Shown here: positions 22,801 through 37,153 of the stretch, one piece after another | Numbering within the stretch: position 1 is the stretch's first letter | How the letters are laid out: the number at the start of each line of letters is the position of its first letter | DNA from: Chrysomallon squamiferum | Taxonomy: Eukaryota; Mollusca; Gastropoda; Neomphalida; Peltospiridae | Direction of reading: 5' to 3' | NCBI GenBank assembly: GCA_012295275.1 | Contig: CM022674.1 | Coordinates: 10,637,675-10,701,674 of the forward strand | Length of the DNA: 64,000 nucleotides | Made by a program: the position numbers and the translations under genes | The notes under the pieces: model-generated | Told to the model about the DNA's origin: nothing | The model's input: only the letters and a program-made list of their open reading frames with translations | Databases searched by the model: none

Positions 22801-25800
22801 ATCAACTGATTCAGTTATTATATAGATTAAATACAAAGACACATGTATTATGATGCTAAAATAATTAACTAAATGTTTTATTATAAGCCAATATTATGTT
22901 AATTTTTCAAGGTACCAGATAACAGCCTTTATTCTAACTGCTTTCTGTGAAAAGTATTTTCATTTGTTAAACCTTACTAAACATTTTATATATTTTTTTT
23001 TAAACAATTAATAATAAGTTACAAACAACCATTTATGCAAATGTTAAAAAAACAACAACAGTTCTGTGATTATAATTTGTATTTCTTTACAGATTAATAA
23101 TTTTCAGCGACACAAGAATTAAAACACTTATTTTTATAATTTTATATATGATTAGCAGTGGATTAGAGTCTTTTAATAATCCATTTCTAAGTTGTATTAT
23201 ATTTGTTTTTAAACCAACCTTTACTGTAGTTCAGTGGTAGCTTTTCATCATCATCATCTTTTTATACTTAATTTGTTTTATAACCTGTGTTATATGCAAT
23301 AGCCAATAGACATTTTAACATGAACTGTTAATAACATAGTGTCATCAACTAAACAAATAAGACAAAATCATTTCATCATTCACATTTGTACATTAGAAAT
23401 ATTTTTGTATTTTAATTTTTTTTTTTAACTGTAGTTTGTTTACAAATGGTGCTTTAGTTTGAAAAAAGATAAAAATTGTTTTGTTTGTTTCATGAATAAA
23501 CATTTTTAAAAAGATCAGTTGTTTGAGTATGATGTTGCAAATTAATAAATATACTGAGAAAAAGTGCATAGAATTTTGTAAGTGATATTGAAAAACAATA
23601 TTTAGACATTTATATGTATATTTATTAATATGTCATACTGTTCTCTTTTCAGAATGTATATTTGTCACATTTGAAAAGAAATGACATTCTCAAACACCAT
23701 CTGTTGAATATTTTGACATCAGCAGACATTCTTTGCCCCTAATTAGTTTTCTTGTAATATATATCAGTGAACAGAACACAGAGGCATGACGACCCAGGAC
23801 CAATCCTGCACAGCGTATCCATTGAACCATTTCCTATTTTAGCCCAGCTCTTATTTATTAATGATGTACATTGAGGTACATAAATTACAAAAACCTGCGT
23901 CACAACTATGGTACTCAGTTAATGTACAAACATTGATTTGAGACAAATACAGACTTGTAAGTTTTATGATAAAGCCATAATCATTCAGTTTGATGTGAAT
24001 GCAGTATGAATTATGCTCTGTCTGGCAGACATCGTTTTACAGCTTAACAAAAAGGCCATGGTAAATGGTGTTCAAAACAGTTATTAATAATGAAGGGATA
24101 GTTTGTTTTTATTAGGTTTTGAAAATATCATTTCTGCCAGAACAGTAGAACATTTTTTTCTATAACACATTTGTAGATTATGGCATGTGTCAGTGATTCA
24201 GTTTGAGGCTGTTTCTATATGTTTGTGTCTCACACTAACTCCTGTTAGTCTGTAACATGCATGCTATGACAGCAGTTTGATGAAAACACATCAAAAATAA
24301 AACTGAATGAATGATTTCAATGGATTTTATTTTGAAGTTATTGGTGTTATACCAGTACTTTTATTGTGATTATTTTTAACAAATACTTTGCTTACAGTGA
24401 TATATTAGTTTTTTCTCACTGCTTTATACTTTAGTTGAACTGTTTTTCAAATACTCCATTTTAATTTCTTATTTTCCGGTTTGCATCAACTTCCATCAAA
24501 TTTATTTTGTTTATTAATTACTTTGGAAAAAGTGTCTAATCTTTTGTCTGTTTAAGTAACTGATATTTTATTTTATTAATATTTATTTATTTATTTACTT
24601 ATTTTTTAAATATTCTCATTGCTGCTATTTTAATTCTTTCAGTTTTAAAAAGTATTGCCACATGTACATTTCTGTATGATGAATTAATGTACAGATAAAA
24701 AAAATAATAGTAATAATAAATACAAAAATAAAAAAACCAACAAAAATAATATATTATTTAATATTTTATTTGTCATCATTATTTTAATATTTATACAATC
24801 TATACAATATCTACAATGAACCAAGTTTTACAGATGACAGCAGAAATCTAAAATTTTCAAAACTGACTAGATAAAATAAAATTACAAAACGGAACATTTA
24901 AAATAATTAAAAATTCTGAAATTAAAACAAAACATAAGTAACTTAGCAACTGAAATTTCTTTCTTTCCCATACAGTTTTACTTTATATATTTTTGAAAAT
25001 TAAAATATAAAATTTCTTTTTAAGATGCATTTACCACTTCTTCAACATTTTATTGAGGTATGCAATATTTCATTACAAATTCTAAGTAAAAACAAATTTA
25101 TAAATAAATAAAAAATACATAGTTTTAGTACTAAAATATAAATTATTTTGAGCAGTAGGAAGACCATGTATGAAATGATAATAAAATGAATATACAGTGA
25201 TACATTAAAAACTAAATATAGTGTTTATTGATCTAAAATATATTTAAATTTTCTGTTATACTTTAAATGTTATTTTACACTATAAAGAGTCTTAATTATA
25301 AAACCTGTTACTTAGTACACTGTTATATTATTAATTAGTGTTTATATATTACACTAAAGTGATATTTTAATGTAGTCATATTTTACAATCTAGAATATTA
25401 TTTAAATTTGTTATTGCATGTATTTTAATTTTTTTTAATACTAAAGCAGTATTAACAAAAAAATTAAAAAAAAGATTTTTTATAGTATAAACTATTTAAA
25501 TTCCAGTATTGAAGAAATTTTTGAAGAATTTCTAATTAAACTCAAAAATACATTTTATTTATAATTAAATTGAAAACTTTAAAACTTAATAAAATATATT
25601 TGTATGTATTTATTTTTGTTCGGTTACTAAGCAGTTCTTTGGCATTTCTATTTTATTTTTAAAATATAACTTAATCTTTATAAAATATTCTTACATTACT
25701 CAAAACTGTGCTGGTTTTCCCATGTTAAGTACAAATACATCACGTACACATATACAAATGAAATGTGGAAATTGGCACATTATTTACAAAATACTGAACT

Positions 25801-26749
25801 TGCCATGAATGGCACTTTGTGAAATGGAAGGCTTTCCATTTCTAAAGTAGTATTACAATATTTACACACCTATTTATTTTAATATTTAAAATCATTATTT
25901 TAATGTATCATGCTAGATATATTGCTTACGAAATGGTTTTAAAAAAACCCAAAAGATTTTAAAAATATATTAAGGCTTTTAAATTTTAACCTGTTTTAAA
26001 AATAATTTTTTTTATATCAAATGCACTTGATAAAGCAAAGAAAATAATAAGATTAAAGTTACCATATTGACAATATTTAAAAAAGGAGAAAGAATAATCA
26101 TTAAAAGCCAAAGAAAAGATAAAAAGAAAAGGGAATAAAAACAATGTGGTTTCAGTATTACTTGAAAGTGCCAATAGAATCTTTTTATGTTCAAATTTCT
26201 TTATTGCACGGAACCCTGTTATACATTTTAGAACAATGTTTTACTTTGTAACAATATATCTACATCATGAATTTTATATTAAAAGGGTAATTTTCAGTTT
26301 TTAAAAACCATTTTAAAAAAAGGAAATCTCTTATTTCATTAATTTATTTTTTAAATATCTTCAGTTATAAAGTAGTGAAATATTAAAAATATTCTAAAAA
26401 CAAACATTTTTTTTATATAAATTCAGATTATTTAAAAACAATTAAAAACAATTCTAAGCAGAAGGAAATATAATGTTGATCATAGATTTTCAGATTAAAA
26501 ATAAATTACTTTTGTCCTCCAGGGTCAGATAATTACAAATGAAATAATATTTACAACATGGATACTACAACTACTGCACCAGTAAAACCACTGCAGTAAA
26601 AATCCTGCAAGAAACAACATGTAGATAAATATATCTCTGTCCTCCTTAACAACTAGTACATGCACACTTTCTACAATATTCACATTTACATAGTGTTCAC
26701 ATAAACATTACAGACATATTAACATAATTTCACCCAAACATTATAAAGA

Positions 26750-27050
26750 GATATTTTTCACTGTAACCTTTTTCATACCTTCAAAAATATTGAAATACTG
26801 CAATATTTTTCACACCATCATTACACCATTGTCATATTAGTCTTTTTCACACCAACTAAACATATTGAAATATTTTTCACACATTAAAACATTGTCATTT
26901 TACAGTATTTTTCACAGGTAAATTAAATACTGAAATACTGCAATAGTTTTTCACACTGACTTCATGTTTTACTGCAATATTTTCGCATCAGAACTAAAAC
27001 TGATACTTTACTTTTCACACAACATGGCCATATTCTTTTTTCACACTAAT
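26750..27050. repeat. Degenerate repeat with TTTTTCACAC motif
   Basis: Roughly seven loose copies of a 30-60 base motif such as ACTGCAATATTTTTCACAC occur here. On the KAZN strand they read GTGTGAAAAATATTGCAGT and might lie in a long 3' UTR. Confidence 0.5.
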
Positions 27051-27559
27051 TTATCATCTTTCATTTGTTACATTACAACAACGAAATTGGTCTGTCATCA
27101 TATTTTAACACACACCATAACAAATTATGACAGTGTAAACCTTTCTTCATTTTCATTATTCTTTATTTATTTATATACTTATTTATTTACTTATTTAGAC
27201 TCATAGGACCCTATTTATAACATATTTGAGAACCTAAATACTTTATTCAAAATATTTTTTTTTTAAATCACTATATTTAAATTATATTCTTTGTAGTGAA
27301 ACTAAAATATACTTTTTTTAGTTAATTTATTTTATTTTTGAAGCTAAGTTTTTATCTTTCTTTCTTTAAACTTTTTGGAATCAGTGCAAGAGAAATGAGA
27401 AAAGTGAGTTTGATCAGAAACACAAACATGGACGGACATGTGGTGTTGTCATGGTGAACATGTTAAACCAGGCTAATTTCAAATGGAATAATGAAATATA
27501 TTTGTAAACATGACAGATGAATGACAATGAGACATTTCAGGTCTGGTTTAAAATAAGTA

Positions 27560-28019
27560 AATTTATACTATTTCATACTGGGAACATGACCTAAAGAAGG
27601 GTCGTTATACATTAGAATGGGAATATCATACTGATTTACAATCAGAGCAGATTGTACTGCTTTAAAATCATTATCACTGTGAATCTGGTATGAAATACTG
27701 TTTGTTAATGCTTTGTTACACTGGTTCATTAATTTTAATATTGTTTTAGATCCAAGGTTTACAGACGGAACATTCCTACTGACCTTTAACTCAAAATATT
27801 TGGTGCTCAACACAGATTTAAACTCAAAACTGACATACTGATATGAATTTCAAAATAACATACTGGCTTAAGAACTGTACAGAAATATTAATTTAGAACT
27901 GGGACATTATACGAATATGAATTCAGGCTTTTTTTCTTCTTTTTTTAAAAACCAGTTTTGAATTGGGAAGGTGTACGTGTTTAGAATTGGGACATTATAC
28001 TGGTTTAGAATCGGGACAG
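27560..28019. repeat. Degenerate repeat abutting the KAZN stop codon
   Basis: A motif like TTTAGAATTGGGACATTATA recurs at about 27888, 27980 and 28003, with weaker copies back to 27575. The last copy runs to the TGA stop codon of KAZN at 28020-28022. It is probably 3' UTR. The 81-residue minus frame at 27568-27813 lies inside the array and is not accepted as a gene. Confidence 0.5.
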
Positions 28020-31000
28020 TCATACAGGAGTGGAATCTGGCTCAGAGATTGAGTCTAAGGAGTTCTGCTGGATGGGTATAGGAGCTGAGATTTTTCTCCT
28101 GGCCTGAGCTGAGTCAGTTTCAAACGCCAGCCTCAAGTCATCCTTGATCTTACGCCCAAATGCCCGGCCCAAGGAGCCCTGAAATTAAAAACACATTTAA
28201 AAATTAAACTATAAATCTTACCACTTCATCATACCAGGCTGACATTAAATTTTAACGATGTTGTATAAATTATTTATTAAAAATACAATTTATTATTTTT
28301 AATTAAAACATAATTTGTCAAAAGGCTATGGAAAGTTTTCATAAAAGATTCCTTACTGCTGATCAAAGTAGCCACAATTTATGTAGCATGTTTTCTCTCT
28401 CACATCATGACTATCATCATCATAAGTATTATAAATACATGTATTAGATTTAAAGACAGGTATAATTTCAAAGATGTGTTCTAGTTGTAAAGGTGTGTGT
28501 GACGTACTCTGAAGCTGAGTCTGTTTTTGTTTCCGTCATCACCCCAGCTTTTCACGGAGCGAGTGAACGACCGGCTGCCATTTGCATCCACTTTCTGTCT
28601 GGTGTTGTTGTTGGGCGTGTCCAGGGCGGCTCTGAAAGTGTCAGCACAAGTCAAACATTTGTAACAGAATGGTGATAAAAATGATAATGATGATATTAAC
28701 TGTAATAATGAATAAATAATAACAGCAATAATAATAATAATAGTAACAGTTGTAATAACAATAACAACAACAACAATAATAATAATAATAATAATAATAA
28801 TAGTAATACTAATAATAACAATAACAAAAATAACCATAAAAATAATACAATTAGTTTCTATCTAGTACTAGTTTTCAAATTATATTTTGTCTGAAAAAAG
28901 AAAATTATTCTGTATAATTATTTGTGTTCTTTATCAAAACATGTTTTACAATGTGTATGTAACTCTTCAATGAAATGTTAAGTTTAAAATGATCAAGTCA
29001 TGAAAAAAAGACACCACAAAATAAAATAGAAAGAAATTACACTGTTGATTATTAAATAAAATACAAAATGTCACATGTAGACAACAACAACAGCAATAAT
29101 AATAATTATGATAATTCATTGAAGAAACCCAACTATTCTATAAATAGAAACATCACGAGTAACGTACATAGACTAATTAAAAACAGAAAAAAACAACTAA
29201 ACAACCTTTTGTGATAAAGGAAAATGAAGAACTGGTGAGAAATAAAAACCAGTTACCAGTAAGAAAGTCTAAGACATGCAAGCTACGTAGTGAATACCTG
29301 AGTAACTTCAAACCTGCCTGATGAAACCTGCATTGAAAACGTTTATTTTAAACTGCATCATAACGTCTCATTGGTGCAGAAAAATACAACACCACATACA
29401 TTTTGATTTAATGCTCACAAATTAAATGTCAATTTTCACAAACTAAATGTTAATTTTCACAAACTAAATTATATTTTCACAAATTAAATGTTAATTGTCA
29501 ACAATTCTACAAAGTAAAAGTTAATAATTAATTAATTATAAAAATTATAACATTCTATATGTTGAATAAATGTTAATTCTAAAACTAAGTCATAACTGGT
29601 TACACATTATAATACTCTATAGATGTTTATTAATGTTATTTTGAAACAAAATTTAATTAATGTATCAATATAAAAAACCCTGTAATACTCAACAAACATT
29701 GGTTTAATTTTAATTTTAAACAAATCTACACCATAAAGTTTGATTAGTTATCAAAAAAATTAGAGCACTTTAAAGATATTGATAAAATATTTATCTTAAG
29801 TTAATCTACACCACAAACATTAATTAATGAGTCAGTTATAAATATTACTGAATCAATTCTTAAACAGATTAACATTAACATTGATTAAAGGGATGGATAT
29901 ATTTGACTTTAAACAAGAGACCTAATTTAAAACTGAAACCATTCAAAGATTAGTTTTAAAAACATTTTCTAATTATTTTTTTTATTTTTAAAGATGTTAA
30001 ATTTAACAAATATAACACTATGTATGTGATTATATTATCAACAGACAGACAGAAGAAATGTATGAATCAATGAAAGGAAACCAGTTTATGCTGTAAAATC
30101 AGTCATTAGAGTTAGGATTAGTGCTGGTGTTTGTGACATACAGGACTGGTTAATCTCACAGAGACTTTAGCACTGGTGTTAGGATGTTTTAGAATTAGCT
30201 GAGTGTTGTGTGTGTGTGTGTGTGTGGGTAGCCTCCAGGACAAATTAAATTTAGCAGATATTTCTACACAAATAAAGAAATAGTTTTTAATTCTTTAGAT
30301 TGTGTTACAATCACTTTCTGGCCATCTGGTTATGTACAAATATAACTCTAGCGTTAGATACATTTTCTATTTTTCCTGAGTGTAACCCACACACACACGT
30401 TTCCATTATTGTAAATCTCTGTACAGAAAGTGTTAAATTTAACCCATTGTAAAGTGAAAAGTTATTAATTTTCTCACCTGGCAGGTTTTATGAGTGTGTC
30501 CAGCTCGGTTGCTATGTGGCGACGGAGATAAGATTTGGAAGGTGGAATGCCGAGTGCTGTTGCTAGGGTGTCGGCTGTGAATGACGACTCGAGAACCATC
30601 AAAGCACCATTGACTCCACTTTCTTTTAAATTCTGCGAGTATTCCTGCAATATCATCAGTAAACAACGTGTGTGATATGTGTTTTTAATATCCAGCTTTC
30701 TATTTGTTTTATTAAACATTTTTATAACTTCATAGTAAACAAAGGTGTTGTTATTTCTTACTTTTATTTAAAACAACATGTTTTAATTTTTCTTTTTATT
30801 TAACCATATTTGTTCATTTACATAACTGTATATTGCTTTATTTATTTATATTTATATTTTGTTTGTTCGTTATTTTTAAATATATAACAAAGGGTAAAAA
30901 TAGACAAAAAATATAAAAAATTAAATTTTAAAAATTAAAACACTAACCTGAGTATTATGATTTTTTGGAGTTATATATATATAATGCTTAGTTAATAATC

Positions 31001-33623
31001 TAGTGACAGACAGAATTGTCAGATAGTGAATGTTTGTAAAATGAAAGTGAAAGTAACTTACTCCTAGTTCTATGGACTGAATCCACTTGACAATTCTCTG
31101 ATTGGTCCACACAATTGGGTCACTGTCACTCTCCTCACAGTGCGACCTCCTCTCTGACAGCACCTGAATACAGCAACATCTTTATTACTAGCTGATGTTT
31201 AAATACAGCAACATCTTTATTACTAGCTGACATTTAAATACAGCAACATCTTTATTACTAGCTGACGTTTAAATACAGCAACATCTTTATTACTAGCTGA
31301 TGTTTAAATACAGCAACATCTTTATTACTAGCTGACGTTTAAATACAGCAACATCTTTACTACTAGCAGACATTTAAATACAGCAACATCTTTACTACTA
31401 GCCGATGTTTAAATACAGCAACATCTTTATTACTAGCTGATGTTTAAATACAGCAACATCTTTATTACTAGCTGATGTTTAAATACAGCAACATCTTTAT
31501 TACTAGCTGACGTTTAAATACAGCAACATCTTTATTACTAGCTGATGTTTAAATACAGCAACATCTTTACTACTAGCTGATGTTTAAATATAGCAACATC
31601 TTTATTACTAGCTGATGTTTAAATATAGCAACATCTTTATTACTAGCTGACGTTTAAATACAGCAACATCTTTACTACTAGCTGATGTTTAAATATAGCA
31701 ATGTCTTTATTACTAGCTGCTATAGTAAACTTGTAATATAGAATGTGAAAACAACTATTTCCCATTTTTACCATTTACTCACAAATATACAATTGTTAAT
31801 TTAAAAACTCACCTCTTTATCGAAATTGAGTCTTCTAAGAAGCTCAATAGCATGAAGAATACTGGCTTGGTGGAACTTGCGATGGACTCCGAAATGTTTT
31901 TCTAGATCTTTCTTAGAAATGAGGTTGAGTATTCTGCCGTCAGCGAGCTGGTTTTCAAACACGGAGGTCTTTATGGAAGTCCCAGGTCTGGCAACCACCG
32001 GTGAGCAACCCAGCTGATGTTTAAATATACTGCCAGCTTTTGGATACTTACTGTCAAAATACAACATGGTTTTTATTATAGCTGATGTTTTACAGCATGT
32101 CTTTTATTATTATTATTATTATTATTATATTATTAAACCAGACTTTGGATACTTACTGTCAAAATATAACATGTTTTATATTATACTGTTAATAATAATA
32201 ATAATATAAAGTAATATAAAGCCAGCCTTTGGAGATTTACTGTCACTATATAACATTTTATATTACTCTACATTATTATTATTAAATCAGTCTTTGGATA
32301 TGTATGTGAAAACATATAGTATTTTATAATACTATGAGACCATTCTTTCAATATTTATTGTTAAATTATATAATATTACTGTACCATCCTTTCCACATTT
32401 ACTGTCAAAAATGTACTTTAGTTTACAATATTATTACATATACATGTTTGAATATTTACTTTCAAAATATATATTATTTTATAAGACTTTGGATATTTAT
32501 GTCAAAAACATGTTTTATATAATTATACTATTTTATTATAAACCAGACTTTCAGTTTTAAAACATGTATTTTCTTTATTCAGAACAAATATTAATAATTT
32601 TATAAATATTTACTAAATATTATTTAGTCTTTATTAATTTCAGTATCTGGCTATGCTGTTTTGTCCTCCTGTTCTTTACACAATTAAAAATGTTGAAATA
32701 ATATCAAAATGAATGTGAAAAATATAATTTAAATAATACAATAAAAACCATTCTGTTTATGAATTTTAAGATTATTTTATATTACTGTACCATCCTTTCC
32801 AATTTTGTCAAAATGCAGTGTAATTAACTTACAGTAGTCTGTGTTTTACATGTAAAACTACTTACACTTCAGTTGGGTCTCGCTGCTCCTCGATTGCTAA
32901 TCTCAGTTTGCGTCTGTGGATTGGGTTTGAGATTCCTAAAGCTGCACTGAGATCCGAGTCACTGAGACCCAACAAAACCTGAGAAAAATGAAACAATTCA
33001 GAAAATGTCTCAGAATGCTTTATCAGTAACAACAAAAACACAAACAAGACAAGAGGCTGAGGTGGAAAGTACTGTGACTATACAAAATTTATAAAGATTT
33101 TTTTTTATAGTAGTAGTAAAGTAGTAACAGTGGTAGCAGTAGCAGTAGTAGTTATAGTAGTAAAAAGGTAGTATAACAGTAGTAACAGTAGTAGTAGCAG
33201 CAGCAGCAAAAACGAAACATAGCAAATGTAGTAGTAGTTGTTATAGCAGCAGTCATAGCAGTAGTTATAATGTAACATATGAAACAAACTGTTTTCTTTC
33301 CAAGTCTCCCACCTTTCCACTTTTGATGTTTTCAGCACACATTTTGCCATAGCACGACATGCTGAGAGTGATTTCCAGCCAGGCAAGGACCTGGTTTGCC
33401 TTCCAAGAACACATGTGTACTCCCTTCACACTGCCCACTACACTCATCTTCTCCTGGTAGTTCTCCGGACTCAGCAGCGACAGCTTCTGATGACCTGTCT
33501 CTGAAACAAAGACACACAGTTATATCATCATTGATTCATAACGAAAACTATAATTTGTGTAATATGTAATTTATGATATATATATATACACACACACAAA
33601 TAAAAAGGCAAACACACTAACAC

Positions 33624-33672
<49 letters not shown>

Positions 33673-33769
33673 ATATACTGGTGCATATACAAAAACAAAA
33701 ATTCAAGAACAAATACACAAAATAAACAGAGACATGTATACGAACATACTAAATCAAAACAATCATTTA

Positions 33770-33823
<54 letters not shown>

Positions 33824-36800
33824 GACACACACACAGAAAAACACACAGACAGACACAGATACAGACACATGGACACTAACCGTCAATCCCCTCTGAACTT
33901 GGAAGAGCTATGGATCGTCTTAGACGACCTTTGCTGAACATTCGCGGCAAAGATCCGAAAGGTCGTCTTTTCTTCCTCTTCTTGTCTGAACCTTCAGCCA
34001 GTTCCTGACTCGTGTTGAAGATTTTCATCAGTGGGGTGAACGCATCTGGTCTGTCGGAGTTTGGGGTGCTCGTCTGAACTGTAAATAGACGCATGTCAAA
34101 CTCTGTTAAACTCATAAAGCTGACTTTAAAATACAAATAAAATAAACATCAGTATGGAGTGTATAAGGAAACAGTAACTTCTACTAAAATTAAAATTACT
34201 AAAAACGTGTGTGTGAGAATATTTATATGTAGAGAGAACTTTGTATTAATATGTATGCATAAGACTGTGTGTACAGGTGTATGATTGTGTGTGCATGCAT
34301 GTGCATATAACCCTGCATGACGTGACTTGATATGTGCTTGTGCATGCCTATGTCTGGTGTGTAACAAAGATGAAAGGTATATTTGAAATGTTTCCACTTT
34401 AAATAATCATAGAAAAACCCACAGACATTTGACACCTAATAAAAACTGATATTAAACTGTCATTAAAAATATATTCAATCTGTTCTCTTTGAAGAGTTAA
34501 AAAAAAAAATGGCTTTTATCCAAGACAGGCTGTAGACTTATCTACAAACTTACACATGCACAGATCATTTCATACCAACACGAATGTAGAAACTGATTAA
34601 GAGTTGTAACCTCACCTCTGAGTGAGTATCAGACACGTGGGTCATTAAAAACAAAGTACACAGAAATGAGCCAAATTTGCACCTTCAAAAATCTACACAG
34701 AGCAAAGAGGTATGAGATAACACACAGAGGTGAAACTTTATCAAAATTAGTGTTATTATAATTACTCGTTTTTGGAAGAGTTTCCTTCATTTAAACATTT
34801 TTATGAAATCTAAAAAATTAATAATATAGATTACCTCCTTATAATAATAAAAAATGATTTCTAAAATATACAATATATCTAACAGGTGGTATAGTTATTA
34901 TATACTATTAAGTACACTATTATATTCTACTTTATTATTTTATTTTTACACTCACTGTGTTATATACTATTAAGTACACTATTATATTCTACTTTATTAT
35001 TTTATTTTTACACTCACTGTTATATACTATTAAGTACACTATTATATTCTACTTTATTATTTTATTTTTACACTCACTGTGTTATATACTATTAAGTACA
35101 CTATTATATTCTACTTTATTATTTTATTTTTTGTGTTATATTATTAATTACACTATTATATATTTTACTTTATTATTTTATTTTTACACTCACTGTGTTA
35201 TATACTATTATATTCTACTTTATTATTTTATTTTTGCACTCAGTACACTATTATATTCTACTTTATAATTTTATTTTTACACTCACTGTGTTATATACTA
35301 TTAAGTACACTATTATATTCTACTTTATAATTTTATTTTTACACTCACTATTATATACTATTAAGTATACTATTATATTCTACTTTATTATTTTATTTTT
35401 ACACTCACTGTGTTATCAAATATTTTTATGTTACTGTTTTTGACTATTACATACAGTCTGTTATCTAAAGTTTGTTATTTTAAGAGTATTTGATCTAATA
35501 CTTCTAGATGCAGTGTGTTTAACGTCTCCTGTGTTATTTAATATTATGTCTCATATGTTATTTAATACTGTTATATACAGGATATTGATCTACTATGTGT
35601 ATGTAGCCAATACTGTTCTTTATGTTATGAAAACTCAGGTTTTTAAATTACTAGGTAAAAGTAGTAAAAATATTTTCATCATAAATGTACCTACCCTAGT
35701 AAAATAATTATTTGCAGCCTGGATTTTTGTTACTCTTTATAAGAAACAAAGTTGAAATATTGAAAATTTGCACTTTGTTCATTTGTGGGAGCTGACTATA
35801 AATAAATTAGCAGCAAAGTTTACCTGAAAAGCAGCAAAGTTTACCTGAAAAGCAGCAAAGTTTACCTGAAAAGCTGGACGACACTTGCTCATTGGGTGGA
35901 GTACTTTCATAGGGTGGCAAGTCATCACTCACTGACGTCACATCCTGACTGTTGTTGACATCAATGTCAGACAGACACACAGACTTGTTTGGACCATTTG
36001 GTGTCTTTTCCTTCAGCTGTAGAAAAAAAGTGTCATTTACATACACATATGGAACAGACAAACATACACATACAGACAGTCAGACAGATGGGTAGAGCAT
36101 TTTCCTGCTTTGTGAAATTGTTGTAGCTGAAAATCATTTTACTACTTTATGGAATTATTTAAAACCACTGAAAATAGTTGAAATGTTCATGATATTAAAA
36201 TAGTCTGTAGATACACAACATCATACATATGTAGTTAATCTGGATAACTGTGGCAGTCTTAATCTATCTGAATATATATTCAAATCTGGGAAATATCTCT
36301 ATCCTGAATTTAATGTAATTATAACAACAAAGAACAACTTTAACCGTTAGAACTGTATAATAATTGAGTGTATGAAATGCTCTATAAAGACTGAGTATAT
36401 ACTAAACTTGATTTGCTTTCAACTATCATATTATTTCATATTAGTGATAAAACTACTTCTTTATTAGTATTAAAACATTTTTTTAGTATTAAAACAATTT
36501 ATTTGTTCTGTGTGAATGTAACAAATTTTGATATTATCATCAAGAGACAATGTGACTTAACAACAGGATGTATGTGAGAAAATGGAGATGTATCAGTTAT
36601 TTTTGGTACTTTATTTTTTATTCCAAACAGAATAAGTTTTGAAAGGCTATGGCTATGCATATGTTTTTATGGGGGGCAGGTAACAGAAATCTCTTTGAAT
36701 GACAGAATGATTTTACAACATCTTTATACAACCACAATGTAATAATAAACATTAGATAATGAGATGTATTAGGAATCTGTCAAACAAATAAAACTAGAAG

Positions 36801-37082
36801 TGAACCAGGTTTGTATTTTTATTACCTCGTTCAGCTCCTCCTCCAGCTTTCTGATCATCTGATCCTTCGAGTCGAGCTGAGATCTCAGAATGACAGCCCG
36901 CTCTGCGGCTTCTCGTGCCTTCTTGATTATCTCCCACTTCTCCCGTTCCGACTCCTCCTTCTCAACAGCCAACTAACAACACCAGACACAACATCAGGTT
37001 AATATTCAAAAAAGTTAGTTAACTCACAAATAATTTTAATTATTCTTATTATATAACACTTATATTCACACACTCACACTCA

Positions 37083-37153
<71 letters not shown>

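Larger units (their letters stand above)
19761..27560. other. Convergent intergenic region between TCF19 and KAZN
   Basis: No coding exon could be supported in about 7.8 kb. It holds a (TG)n run at 20156-20176, a local tandem duplication at 20627-20790, a trinucleotide block at 21530-21715, an inverted repeat with TG tracts at 22595-22800, and a degenerate repeat at 26750-27050. Parts may belong to long 3' UTRs of either gene. A (TTTA)n-like stretch at about 27165-27200 offers AATAAA signals for KAZN on the minus strand. Confidence 0.55.

Noticed and set aside
27568-27813. 81-residue minus-strand ORF after KAZN
   Set aside because: It lies in a degenerate repeat within the probable 3' UTR and has no recognised domain.
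31166-31724. CRISPR-like array
   Set aside because: The 35-bp units are contiguous with no unique spacers and lie in a eukaryotic intron. The same applies to the 52-, 60- and 23-bp arrays.
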